Assembly: GCF_004135585.1 (NCBI RefSeq)
Contig: NZ_CP035501.1
Coordinates: 5,279,501 to 5,343,500, forward strand
Length of the DNA: 64,000 bases
Origin: Sphingosinicella sp. BN140058
GTDB taxonomy: Bacteria; Pseudomonadota; Alphaproteobacteria; Sphingomonadales; Sphingomonadaceae
Direction: 5' to 3'
In this document: positions 54,970 to 62,335 of the stretch, piece by piece
Numbering within the stretch: the stretch's first letter is position 1
Layout: each line of letters begins with the position of its first letter
Position numbers and translations under genes: made by a program
The notes under the pieces: model-generated
Told to the model about the DNA's origin: nothing
What the model saw: only the letters and a program-made list of their open reading frames with translations
The model's database searches: none

Positions 54970-55275
54970 TCATCGCTCCGAGCGGCACGGAATACGGCAG
55001 GGAACCGCACCCTTGGGCGTCGTGGGAATTTCAGCGACCGCCTTTTGAACCCGTGCAGCGACATCCGCATGACCTCGCTTGTAACCGCGCGCCTCGAGGC
55101 AGTCATACGCATTGAGCAGGGCTGCGACCGGGTCCATCCAATATTTGCGCTTTGCGTCGGATGAGCATTGATCGATGTCGATCTGCATCTCGGCGACACT
55201 CTTGGTCGGGTGGGTGACCTGCGCCGCGCAGCCGGCGAGCAAGGCGGCCGAGAGCAGGGGCGGCAGGGGCTTCAT
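54970..55275 (-). CDS. Small Cys-containing lipoprotein
   Basis: A 101-residue predicted lipoprotein: MKPLPPLLSAALLAGCAA with lipobox LAGC. The mature part includes VAEMQIDIDQCSSDAKRKYWMDP and NAYDCLEARGYKRG, then a C-terminal pair of Cys (AVPCRIPCRSER). Four mature Cys could form two disulfides. The DCLEARGY pattern recalls small outer-membrane lipoproteins of unknown function. The start is set by the signal sequence; the frame extends 56 residues upstream. Confidence 0.65.
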   Translation of the reverse strand: MKPLPPLLSAALLAGCAAQVTHPTKSVAEMQIDIDQCSSDAKRKYWMDPVAALLNAYDCLEARGYKRGHADVAARVQKAVAEIPTTPKGAVPCRIPCRSER

Positions 55276-55420
55276 CGTCGGGGCGTCTCCGCGGCAGGCA
55301 AGACCTTCTGGCATTCCCGAAGGCGCCCTTGCAACCGGTGCGATCGACTTTGCCGGAACGCCCTTCACAAAGCGGGGCGCGCGTGGTCTTGTCCGCGCCA
55401 CAACAGACCGGAGGGAGCAG

Positions 55421-56836
55421 GTGAGGAACTGGAATGCACGCAAGACGGTGCTTGCCGATCATGAGATGGCGCCCGAGCATCGGCTCAAGCGAAGCTTCGG
55501 CTGGCCGCATCTTATCGCCCTTGGCGTGGGCGCGATCGTCGGCACCGGCATCCTGACGCTGATCGGCGTCGGCGCCGCCAAGGCGGGTCCATCGGTCATC
55601 CTGTCGTTCGCGATCGCCGGCCTGATCTGCGCCTGCGCGGCGCTTGCCTATGCCGAGATGGCGACGATGATCCCGGCGTCGGGGAGCGCCTATACCTATT
55701 CCTACGTCGTGATCGGCGAACTGGTCGCCTGGATCGTCGGCTGGAGCCTGATCCTGGAATATTCGCTCGTGGTGAGCACGGTCGCCGTGGGGTGGTCGGG
55801 CTATGCCGCACCCTTGCTTCACGATTGGCTCGGCTACCCGATGGCTCTCGCGCAGGGTCCGGCGCTCGGCGGCATCGTCAATCTGCCCGCAATCTTCATC
55901 ATTGCCGTCGTCGCCGGTCTGCTGATCTACGGGACACGCGAAAGCGCGACGCTCAACGCTGTTCTGGTGCTGGTGAAGATCATCGCCCTCATCGTCTTCG
56001 TCGCGGTCGCTCTGCCCTATTTCGACGCCGACAATCTTCATCCGTTCATGCCGCACGGATTTCCCAAGAGCGGCCCCTCCGGCGCGGAAGTCGGCGTGAT
56101 GGCGGCCGCGGCGATCATCTTCTTCGCATTCTACGGCTTCGACGCGATCGCCACGGCGGCGGAGGAGACCAAGAACCCGTCGCGAGACCTGGCGATCGGC
56201 ATCGTCGGTTCGATGGCCGCCTGTATCTTCATCTACATGGCCGTGGCAGCGGCCGCGGTCGGGGCGCTCGCTTATACGCGCTTCACCAACAGCCCGGAGC
56301 CGCTCGCGCTGATCCTGCGAGAGCTCGGCCAATTCGGCGCGGCGAAATATCTTGCGGCGTCGGCGGTGATTGCGCTGCCGACCGTGATCCTGGCGTTCTT
56401 CTACGGCCAGAGCCGGATCTTCTTCGTGATGGCGCGCGATCGGCTGCTGCCGCCTTCGCTCGCACGCGTGTCGAGCCGGGGCACACCGGTGCGCATCACC
56501 ATCTTCACGGCGGTGATCGTCGGGCTCATCGCCGGGATCTTCCCGCTCGACGAGATCGCCGCGCTCGCCAATGCCGGTACGCTCGCCGCTTTCATCGCGG
56601 TCTCGGCCTGCATGCTGATCATGCGCCGCCGCGCGCCCGACGCCGTGCGCAAGTTCCGAACGCCGCTCCCCTGGGTGGTCGGACTCGGCGCGATTCTCGG
56701 CTGCCTGTATCTGTTCGTCAGCCTGCCGCAGAAGACGCAGCTTTATTTCCTGATCTGGAATGCGGGCGGGATCGTCCTCTATCTGCTCTATGGCGCCCGC
56801 AAGAGCGTCGCCGGACAGGAACCCGCCCGGCCCTGA
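55421..56836 (+). CDS. APC-family amino acid permease
   Basis: A 471-residue inner-membrane transporter with about 12 to 14 TM segments. The substrate-binding loop of the APC family is GVGAIVGTGILTLIG, and FYGFDAIATAAEETKNP in TM6 is typical of cationic amino acid transporter (CAT)-like members. The substrate is not clear. The start is GTG 55421, with GGAGGGAG before it. Its TGA stop abuts the stop of the convergent carbonic anhydrase in TGATCA. Confidence 0.9.
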   Translation: MRNWNARKTVLADHEMAPEHRLKRSFGWPHLIALGVGAIVGTGILTLIGVGAAKAGPSVILSFAIAGLICACAALAYAEMATMIPASGSAYTYSYVVIGELVAWIVGWSLILEYSLVVSTVAVGWSGYAAPLLHDWLGYPMALAQGPALGGIVNLPAIFIIAVVAGLLIYGTRESATLNAVLVLVKIIALIVFVAVALPYFDADNLHPFMPHGFPKSGPSGAEVGVMAAAAIIFFAFYGFDAIATAAEETKNPSRDLAIGIVGSMAACIFIYMAVAAAAVGALAYTRFTNSPEPLALILRELGQFGAAKYLAASAVIALPTVILAFFYGQSRIFFVMARDRLLPPSLARVSSRGTPVRITIFTAVIVGLIAGIFPLDEIAALANAGTLAAFIAVSACMLIMRRRAPDAVRKFRTPLPWVVGLGAILGCLYLFVSLPQKTQLYFLIWNAGGIVLYLLYGARKSVAGQEPARP

Positions 56837-57472
56837 TCAGGCAGGGGCGAAGCGGCCGCTTGCCTCGTCGAGCAGGTGGAGAATGCCGTCGCTGATCGCG
56901 AAGAAGGCGCCGCGCAGCTTGAGGCGGCCGTCTTCCTCGCGCTCGCGGACCCAGGGGAAGCTTCTGAGGTTGCGAAGCGAGATCCGCACGCCTTCCATCT
57001 CCATGTCGCGAAAGGCTTCGCGGTCGAGCGTGTCGTGGCGGGCGAGCACGGTGTCGCGCGCGTCGTCCAGCAGATCGATCCAGTGTGCGATGAAGTGGCC
57101 CTCGCCATCGCGAGCCGAGTCGAAACGGCGGGTCAGCGCGGCATCGCAGCCGCCGCAGAAGCCATGCCCCATCACCACGATCTCGCGCACCTGCAGCTGG
57201 GTGACCGCGAATTCGAGCGCGGCCGACACGCCGTGATAGTTGGAATCGGGCTGATACGGGGGCACCAGCGCGGCGACGTTGCGGACCACGAACATCTCGC
57301 CCGGATTGGCGTTGAAGATCGTGGCGGGATCGACCCGGCTGTCGGAACAGGCAATCACCATCACGTCGGGGCTCTGCCCCTCGGCGAGCTCGGACCAGCG
57401 CGCGCGTTCGCGGCTCCATCCGGTCTCCCGAAACTCGCGGTAACCCTCGATCAGCGCATTGAAGTCGGCCAT
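56837..57472 (-). CDS. Beta-class carbonic anhydrase
   Basis: A 211-residue zinc enzyme interconverting CO2 and bicarbonate. Zinc ligands Cys42 (ACSDSRVDP), His103 and Cys106 (MGHGFCGGC) are all present, with the Asp44-Arg46 dyad that controls access to the zinc. Cytosolic, no signal. It is divergent from lipA across 80 bases. Confidence 0.95.
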   Translation of the reverse strand: MADFNALIEGYREFRETGWSRERARWSELAEGQSPDVMVIACSDSRVDPATIFNANPGEMFVVRNVAALVPPYQPDSNYHGVSAALEFAVTQLQVREIVVMGHGFCGGCDAALTRRFDSARDGEGHFIAHWIDLLDDARDTVLARHDTLDREAFRDMEMEGVRISLRNLRSFPWVREREEDGRLKLRGAFFAISDGILHLLDEASGRFAPA

Positions 57473-57552
57473 GTCTATCCTCCCGTTTGACGCCGGTTAG
57501 CCGGGGAGGGGAAGGGGTGGCAAGTCGGGCCCGGGATCGCTATCTGGCCGGC

Positions 57553-58500
57553 ATGACCGACGCCGTTCTTCCCGCCTCCGCCCAGCCGATCGCCCCGAAG
57601 CCCGAGGGCAAGGTTCGCAAACCCGATTGGATCCGGGTCAAGGCGCCGACCAGCGTCGGCTTCGGCGAGACTCGGAAATTGATGCGCAGCCTCAATCTCG
57701 CCACCGTCTGCGAAGAGGCGGCGTGCCCCAATATCGGCGAGTGCTGGACCAAGAAGCACGCGACGGTGATGATCCTCGGTGACACCTGCACCCGCGCCTG
57801 CGCCTTCTGCAACGTCAAGACGGGCATGCCGCGCATGGTCGATCCGCTCGAGCCGGAGCATGTCGCGACCGCCGCCGCCGAGCTTGGCCTCGAGCATATC
57901 GTGATCACCTCGGTCGATCGCGACGACCTTCCCGACGGCGGCGCCAGCCAGTTCGTCAAGGTGATCGAGGCGCTGCGCCGCAACACGCCTTCGACCACGA
58001 TCGAGATTCTAACCCCCGATTTCCGCAACAAGCCGGAGGCGGCGATCGAGGCGATCGTCGCGGCGCGGCCGGACGTCTACAACCACAATCTCGAGACCGT
58101 GCCGCGGCTCTATCCGACGATCCGTCCGGGCGCGCGCTATTATGCCTCCCTGCGCCTTCTCGAGAGCGTCAAGCGGCTCGATCCGACCATCTTCACCAAA
58201 TCCGGGCTGATGACGGGGCTTGGCGAGGAGCGGCTCGAAGTTCACCAGGTGATGGACGACATGCGCTCGGCCGACGTCGATTTCCTGACCATGGGCCAAT
58301 ATCTCCAGCCGACCCCGCGCCACGCCAAGGTCATCGAGTTCGTCACGCCGCAGGCCTTCTCCGCTTACGCCGCGATCGCGCGGGCCAAGGGGTTCCTGCT
58401 GGTGGCGGCCTCGCCGCTGACCCGGTCGAGCTACCATGCCGGCGACGACTTCGCGAAGATGAAGGCAGCGCGCGAAGCGAAGCTTGCCGGGAAACGTTGA
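57553..58500 (+). CDS. lipA: Lipoyl synthase
   Basis: A 315-residue radical SAM enzyme that inserts two sulfurs into protein-bound octanoyl groups to make lipoate. The SAM cluster motif is [10 protein letters not shown] and the auxiliary cluster motif is [13 protein letters not shown]; the tail has the conserved [13 protein letters not shown] 57553 gives the usual N-terminus; the frame extends 22 residues upstream. The START-domain gene follows at 24 bases. Confidence 0.97.
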   Translation: MTDAVLPASAQPIAPKPEGKVRKPDWIRVKAPTSVGFGETRKLMRSLNLATVCEEAACPNIGECWTKKHATVMILGDTCTRACAFCNVKTGMPRMVDPLEPEHVATAAAELGLEHIVITSVDRDDLPDGGASQFVKVIEALRRNTPSTTIEILTPDFRNKPEAAIEAIVAARPDVYNHNLETVPRLYPTIRPGARYYASLRLLESVKRLDPTIFTKSGLMTGLGEERLEVHQVMDDMRSADVDFLTMGQYLQPTPRHAKVIEFVTPQAFSAYAAIARAKGFLLVAASPLTRSSYHAGDDFAKMKAAREAKLAGKR

Positions 58501-58524
58501 GGCGGACGGGCGTTAGGTCAGCAC

Positions 58525-59028
58525 ATGCCTCGTCATTCCGAAACCCGCCGCCTTCCGTACCGGCCCGAACAGATGTTCGATCTGGTCGCAGACGTGAAGC
58601 GCTACCAGGAGTTCCTGCCTTGGGTCGCCGCCACCCGCATCCGATCGGACAGCGAGACGGTGATGGTCGCCGACCTCGTGGTCGGCTTCAAGGCGATCAA
58701 GGAAAGCTTCACCTCCCGCGTCCACAAGCAGCGGCCGCACGAGATCAAGATCGACTATGTCGAAGGTCCGCTCAAATATCTGCACAACGACTGGCGCTTC
58801 GAGCCGGACGGGGAGGGCGGCACCAAGATCGATTTCTGCGTCGATTTCGCCTTCCGCTCGCGGATCTTCGAGAGCCTCGCCGGGCAGATGTTCGATCGCG
58901 CCCTGCGCCGGATGATCGGTGCGTTCGAAGAGCGCGCCCATCAGCTGTACGGCCCGGGCGGAGAGCAGCATCAGCCTGAGGGCGGCGACACCGGCATCAA
59001 CAATTCGAACGCGCAAAGCGCCGCCTGA
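58525..59028 (+). CDS. RatA/COQ10-type START-domain protein
   Basis: A 167-residue SRPBCC-fold protein. The N-terminal block PYRPEQMFDLVADVKRYQEFLPWV and the later IDFCVDFAFRSRIFESLAGQMFDRALRRMIGAFEERA match the RatA/COQ10 family. In bacteria these were described as ribosome-anti-association toxins, while COQ10 binds coenzyme Q; in alphaproteobacteria the ubiquinone role is more likely. The last 20 residues lie beyond the family core and overlap pncC on the other strand. Confidence 0.88.
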   Translation: MPRHSETRRLPYRPEQMFDLVADVKRYQEFLPWVAATRIRSDSETVMVADLVVGFKAIKESFTSRVHKQRPHEIKIDYVEGPLKYLHNDWRFEPDGEGGTKIDFCVDFAFRSRIFESLAGQMFDRALRRMIGAFEERAHQLYGPGGEQHQPEGGDTGINNSNAQSAA

Positions 59029-59501
59029 CGGCGGATTCCGCCGCGGCCGAGATCGCCGAAATTCTTCGTGTCGGCGACGATCTCCTTGGGATCGGCGCCG
59101 CGCCGGGCGCGCGCGAACACGACGGTGCCGACCGGCTTGCGATCGCTGCCGCCGCCCGGCCCGGCAATGCCGGTAATCGCCACCGCCGTATCCGCACGTG
59201 TCTTGCCGAGCGCGCCCTGCGCCATTGCCCAGGCGGTTGCGATCGAGACGGCGCCGAAGGTGTCGAGCACGTCCTCGGCGACACGCAGCAGGTCCATCTT
59301 CGCTTCGTTCGAGTAGGTGACGATTCCGCCCTCGAACACGTCGGACGATCCCGCAATTTCGGTCAGCGCGGCGGAGACGAGACCGCCGGTGCAGCTTTCC
59401 GCCACCACGATCCTCTTGCCGACTGCACGGTTGGCCTCGATCACCTTGCGCGCAGCCTCGACCAGCTCGGTGGGCAGGATGAAATCTTCGCGGTCGCTCA
59501 C
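58971..59501 (-). CDS. pncC: Nicotinamide-nucleotide amidohydrolase PncC (CinA C-terminal domain)
   Basis: A 176-residue deamidase that converts nicotinamide mononucleotide to nicotinate mononucleotide. Family motifs are VAESCTGGLVSAALTEIAGSSDVFEGGIVTYSNEAK and TAVAITGIAGPGGG. The CinA N-terminal domain is absent, as in E. coli YgaD/PncC. The start is GTG 59501 in a GTGA overlap with the gene upstream. The 3' end overlaps the RatA-like gene by 58 bases in antisense. Confidence 0.93.
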   Translation of the reverse strand: MSDREDFILPTELVEAARKVIEANRAVGKRIVVAESCTGGLVSAALTEIAGSSDVFEGGIVTYSNEAKMDLLRVAEDVLDTFGAVSIATAWAMAQGALGKTRADTAVAITGIAGPGGGSDRKPVGTVVFARARRGADPKEIVADTKNFGDLGRGGIRRQAALCAFELLMPVSPPSG

Positions 59502-60007
59502 ATCGCCTCCGTCGGACAGAAGCGGACCGGCGGGTTCTTGTCCTTCTTGCTCGAGGCGATGAGGATCAGGCGCACCAGATTGGCCAAATTCTGCGGCGGC
59601 AACGGCGCGAGCAGGGCGGCGGCTTCGTCGATCTGCGCGCACTCTCTCGCGCTGATCTGCTTGAACGGTGCGGTCCGGGCCATGTCCCGCACGAAGCGCC
59701 CGACCGTGTCTCCGCTGATGCCGTCCGGGAGTTTGCCGTCGCCGAACTTCGCGAAGGCGGTGGTCGCTCCATCGGCGTGGGTATCGCTTTCGGCGGCAAG
59801 GCGTGCAGCGAGGGCGCGTCCGCCGGTCGGCAGATAAGCGTCGGGCGGCAGCAGCGCCTGACATTTGTTGGCCGCACCTTCCAGCAGAGCGGGAAGGACG
59901 AACAGGCTCAAGTCCGTGAATTCGGCCTTGGTCATGCACGGCGGCGCCGGCGCGGCGGTCGCCGCCTGGGTTGCGGCAAGCAGCACGGCGCCAATCACGA
60001 TCTTCAT
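59498..60007 (-). CDS. Exported protein of unknown function
   Basis: A 169-residue protein with a signal peptide (MKIVIGAVLLAATQAATAAPA). The mature part is helical, with three or four Cys residues (PCMTKAEF, NKCQALLPPDAYLP, ECAQIDEAAALLAPLP, RFCPTEAM) that may form disulfides. No family recognised. It is coupled to ispDF upstream (TAGATG junction) and to pncC downstream (GTGA), so it is in the middle of an operon of housekeeping genes. Confidence 0.7.
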   Translation of the reverse strand: MKIVIGAVLLAATQAATAAPAPPCMTKAEFTDLSLFVLPALLEGAANKCQALLPPDAYLPTGGRALAARLAAESDTHADGATTAFAKFGDGKLPDGISGDTVGRFVRDMARTAPFKQISARECAQIDEAAALLAPLPPQNLANLVRLILIASSKKDKNPPVRFCPTEAM

Positions 60008-61171
60008 CTACTCTTCCTCCGGTACGCTGACGGTCGCGATCGCCTGTGCCGCAATGCCTTCGCCGCGTCCGGTGAAGCCGAGCCGCTCGGTGGTCGTCGC
60101 CTTGATGCTAACCCGCGCCGGCGGCAGCCGCAACAAAGCGGCCACGGACGCCCGGATCGCCTCACGGTGCGGGCCGACTTTCGGCGCCTCGCAGATGATC
60201 GTTGCATCGACATGATCGATCCGGCCGCCGCGCGCTTCGATCAAGCCATGCGCATGCTCGATGAAGCGCGACGATGCTGCGCCGCGCCACTGCGGATCGG
60301 AGGGCGGGAAATGCTGGCCGATGTCCCCGGCGCCGATCGCTCCGAGCAGCGCATCGGTGATCGCGTGCAGGACGACGTCGGCGTCGCTGTGGCCCTTGAG
60401 CTTCCTGCCGTGCGGGATGAGGATCCCGCCCATCCACACGCCGCTGCCGGCTTCGAAGGCGTGGACGTCGAAGCCCATGCCGGTGCGGCTGGTCAGACGA
60501 CGGGACAGGCGCTGCTCCGCCCGCGCGAAATCGTCTTCATAGGTGAGCTTATCGAGCATCGTGTCTCCTTCAACGGCCGCAACCTCGATCCCCGCCGCGC
60601 GGGCGATCTGGGCGTCGTCGGTCGCAATGCCGTTGTTCCACGCGCGGTGCGCATCGAGAATGTCGGGAAAGCGGAAGGTCTGCGGGGTTTGGACCCGCAC
60701 GAGCCCGGTGCGCGGCACGACCTCGCCGAGCACCTCCCCCGATCGAGCCAGCGTGTCGACGACCGGCAGCACCGGCACCGCGCCGCCGCAGCGGCGTGCG
60801 GCTTCGATCGCCGCCTCGATCACCTTGGCGGGCAGAAACGGGCGCGCGGCATCGTGGATGAGCACGATCTCGGCACCGCCGGCGGCCGCGATCGCTTCGA
60901 GACCGAGACGCACCGAATCCTGCCGCTCCGCGCCGCCGATGATCGGCGGCTCCGCGACACGGCCACCAGCGGCGGCGGTGAACAGCGCCTGCTGGCCGGG
61001 GCCGATGACGACGCGAACGGCGTCAATCGCCGGATGCTCCAGATGCTCGATCGCGTGGGCGATCAGCGGCTTGCCGGCAATCCGGCGATATTGCTTGGGA
61101 AGGTCGCCGCCCGCCCGCGTGCCGCTGCCGGCGGCGACCAGCAACGCGACTGTCTTGCCCCGCATCTTCAT
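60008..61171 (-). CDS. ispDF: Bifunctional IspD/IspF, isoprenoid MEP pathway
   Basis: A 387-residue fusion. The IspD half (1-225) makes CDP-methylerythritol: VALLVAAGSGTRAGGDLPKQYRRIAGKPL and IHDAARPFL. The IspF half (from about 230) makes the cyclic diphosphate: GMGFDVHAFEAG, GHSDADVVLHAITDALLGA, with the zinc ligands Asp, His and His. The fusion of two non-consecutive steps is common in Alphaproteobacteria. MRGK six bases later is an alternative start. Confidence 0.96.
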   Translation of the reverse strand: MKMRGKTVALLVAAGSGTRAGGDLPKQYRRIAGKPLIAHAIEHLEHPAIDAVRVVIGPGQQALFTAAAGGRVAEPPIIGGAERQDSVRLGLEAIAAAGGAEIVLIHDAARPFLPAKVIEAAIEAARRCGGAVPVLPVVDTLARSGEVLGEVVPRTGLVRVQTPQTFRFPDILDAHRAWNNGIATDDAQIARAAGIEVAAVEGDTMLDKLTYEDDFARAEQRLSRRLTSRTGMGFDVHAFEAGSGVWMGGILIPHGRKLKGHSDADVVLHAITDALLGAIGAGDIGQHFPPSDPQWRGAASSRFIEHAHGLIEARGGRIDHVDATIICEAPKVGPHREAIRASVAALLRLPPARVSIKATTTERLGFTGRGEGIAAQAIATVSVPEEE

Positions 61172-61236
61172 CGGCGGCTGCCTAACGCAGCGCGATCTTG
61201 CCCGCCAGCACCTTTGCCACTATCTCGCGGGCTCCC

Positions 61237-62235
61237 ATGCCGAAGCTGTCGCCCATCTCCATCGGTCCCGTCCGGATCGACACGCCCGTGGTCCTGGCGC
61301 CCCTCACCGGCGTCACCGACCGGCCGTTCCGCAAGATGGTCAAGCGCTACGGCGCCGGGCTTACCGTCACCGAGATGATCGCCAGTCAGGCGATGATCCG
61401 GGAAACGCGCCAGTCGCTGCAGAAGGCCGCCTGGGATCCGATCGAGGATCCGGTGTCGATGCAGCTGGCCGGTTGCGCGCCGGCGGAGATGGCCGAAGCG
61501 GCGAAGCTCAATGAAGATCGCGGGGCGGCGATCATCGACATCAACATGGGCTGCCCGGTCAAGAAGGTGGTCAACGGCGATGCCGGATCGGCGCTGATGC
61601 GCGATCTGAAGCTCGCCGCGTCGATCATCGAGGCCACCGTCAAGGCGGTCAGCGTGCCGGTGACCCTGAAAATGCGGATGGGCTGGGATCATTCCAGCCT
61701 CAATGCGCCCGAACTCGCCCGCATCGCGGAGGATCTCGGCGTCAGGATGATCACCGTGCACGGCCGGACCCGGAACCAGCTCTACAAGGGCGAGGCCGAC
61801 TGGGCGTTCGTGCGCAAGGTCAAGGATGCGGTGTCGCTGCCGGTGATCGTCAATGGCGACATCTGCAGTCTTGAGGATGTCGAGACGGCCTTGTCGCTGT
61901 CGGGCGCCGACGGGGTGATGATCGGCCGCGGCGCTTATGGTCGTCCCTGGCTGCTCGGCCAGGTGATGCACTGGCTGGAGACCGGCGAAGGCCGGCCGGA
62001 TCCTTCCGTCGACGAACAGTTCGATGTGATCTGCGCGCAATATCGCGACATGCTCGACCATTATGGCACGGTGATCGGAGTCAACGTCGCCCGCAAGCAC
62101 ATCGGCTGGTACACCAGGGGCTTCCACGGCTCGGCCGAATTCCGCAACGCGTTCAACAAGGAAGCCGACCCGAACCGGGCGCTTGCGACCCTGCGCGAAT
62201 TCTATGCACCCTGGCTGAGCAGGGCCGCGGCCTGA
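61237..62235 (+). CDS. dusB: tRNA-dihydrouridine synthase DusB
   Basis: A 332-residue FMN enzyme that reduces uridines in the tRNA D-loop. Motifs are [15 protein letters not shown], the catalytic Cys in [32 protein letters not shown] and [20 protein letters not shown] 61237 starts the fold; a TTG at 61198 would extend it. This is the nifR3 position at the head of the nitrogen-regulation cluster, but here ntrY follows directly. Confidence 0.95.
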   Translation: MPKLSPISIGPVRIDTPVVLAPLTGVTDRPFRKMVKRYGAGLTVTEMIASQAMIRETRQSLQKAAWDPIEDPVSMQLAGCAPAEMAEAAKLNEDRGAAIIDINMGCPVKKVVNGDAGSALMRDLKLAASIIEATVKAVSVPVTLKMRMGWDHSSLNAPELARIAEDLGVRMITVHGRTRNQLYKGEADWAFVRKVKDAVSLPVIVNGDICSLEDVETALSLSGADGVMIGRGAYGRPWLLGQVMHWLETGEGRPDPSVDEQFDVICAQYRDMLDHYGTVIGVNVARKHIGWYTRGFHGSAEFRNAFNKEADPNRALATLREFYAPWLSRAAA

Positions 62236-62309
62236 TCCGCGCCTGCGACCAGTTCCTCCGACCCTGCGGTGGAGCGGTAGGTTTCAACGCAGATACTGTG
62301 TTCTTTTTG

Positions 62310-62323
62310 CCACAACGTTGTGG
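62310..62323. promoter_or_regulatory. Perfect 14-base palindrome just before ntrY
   Basis: CCACAACGTTGTGG is self-complementary and ends 12 bases before the GTG start of ntrY. It follows a T-rich run (TTCTTTTTG). It may be an operator or a leader hairpin near the ribosome site. Confidence 0.5.
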
Positions 62324-62335
62324 TAGCCCTGCCGG

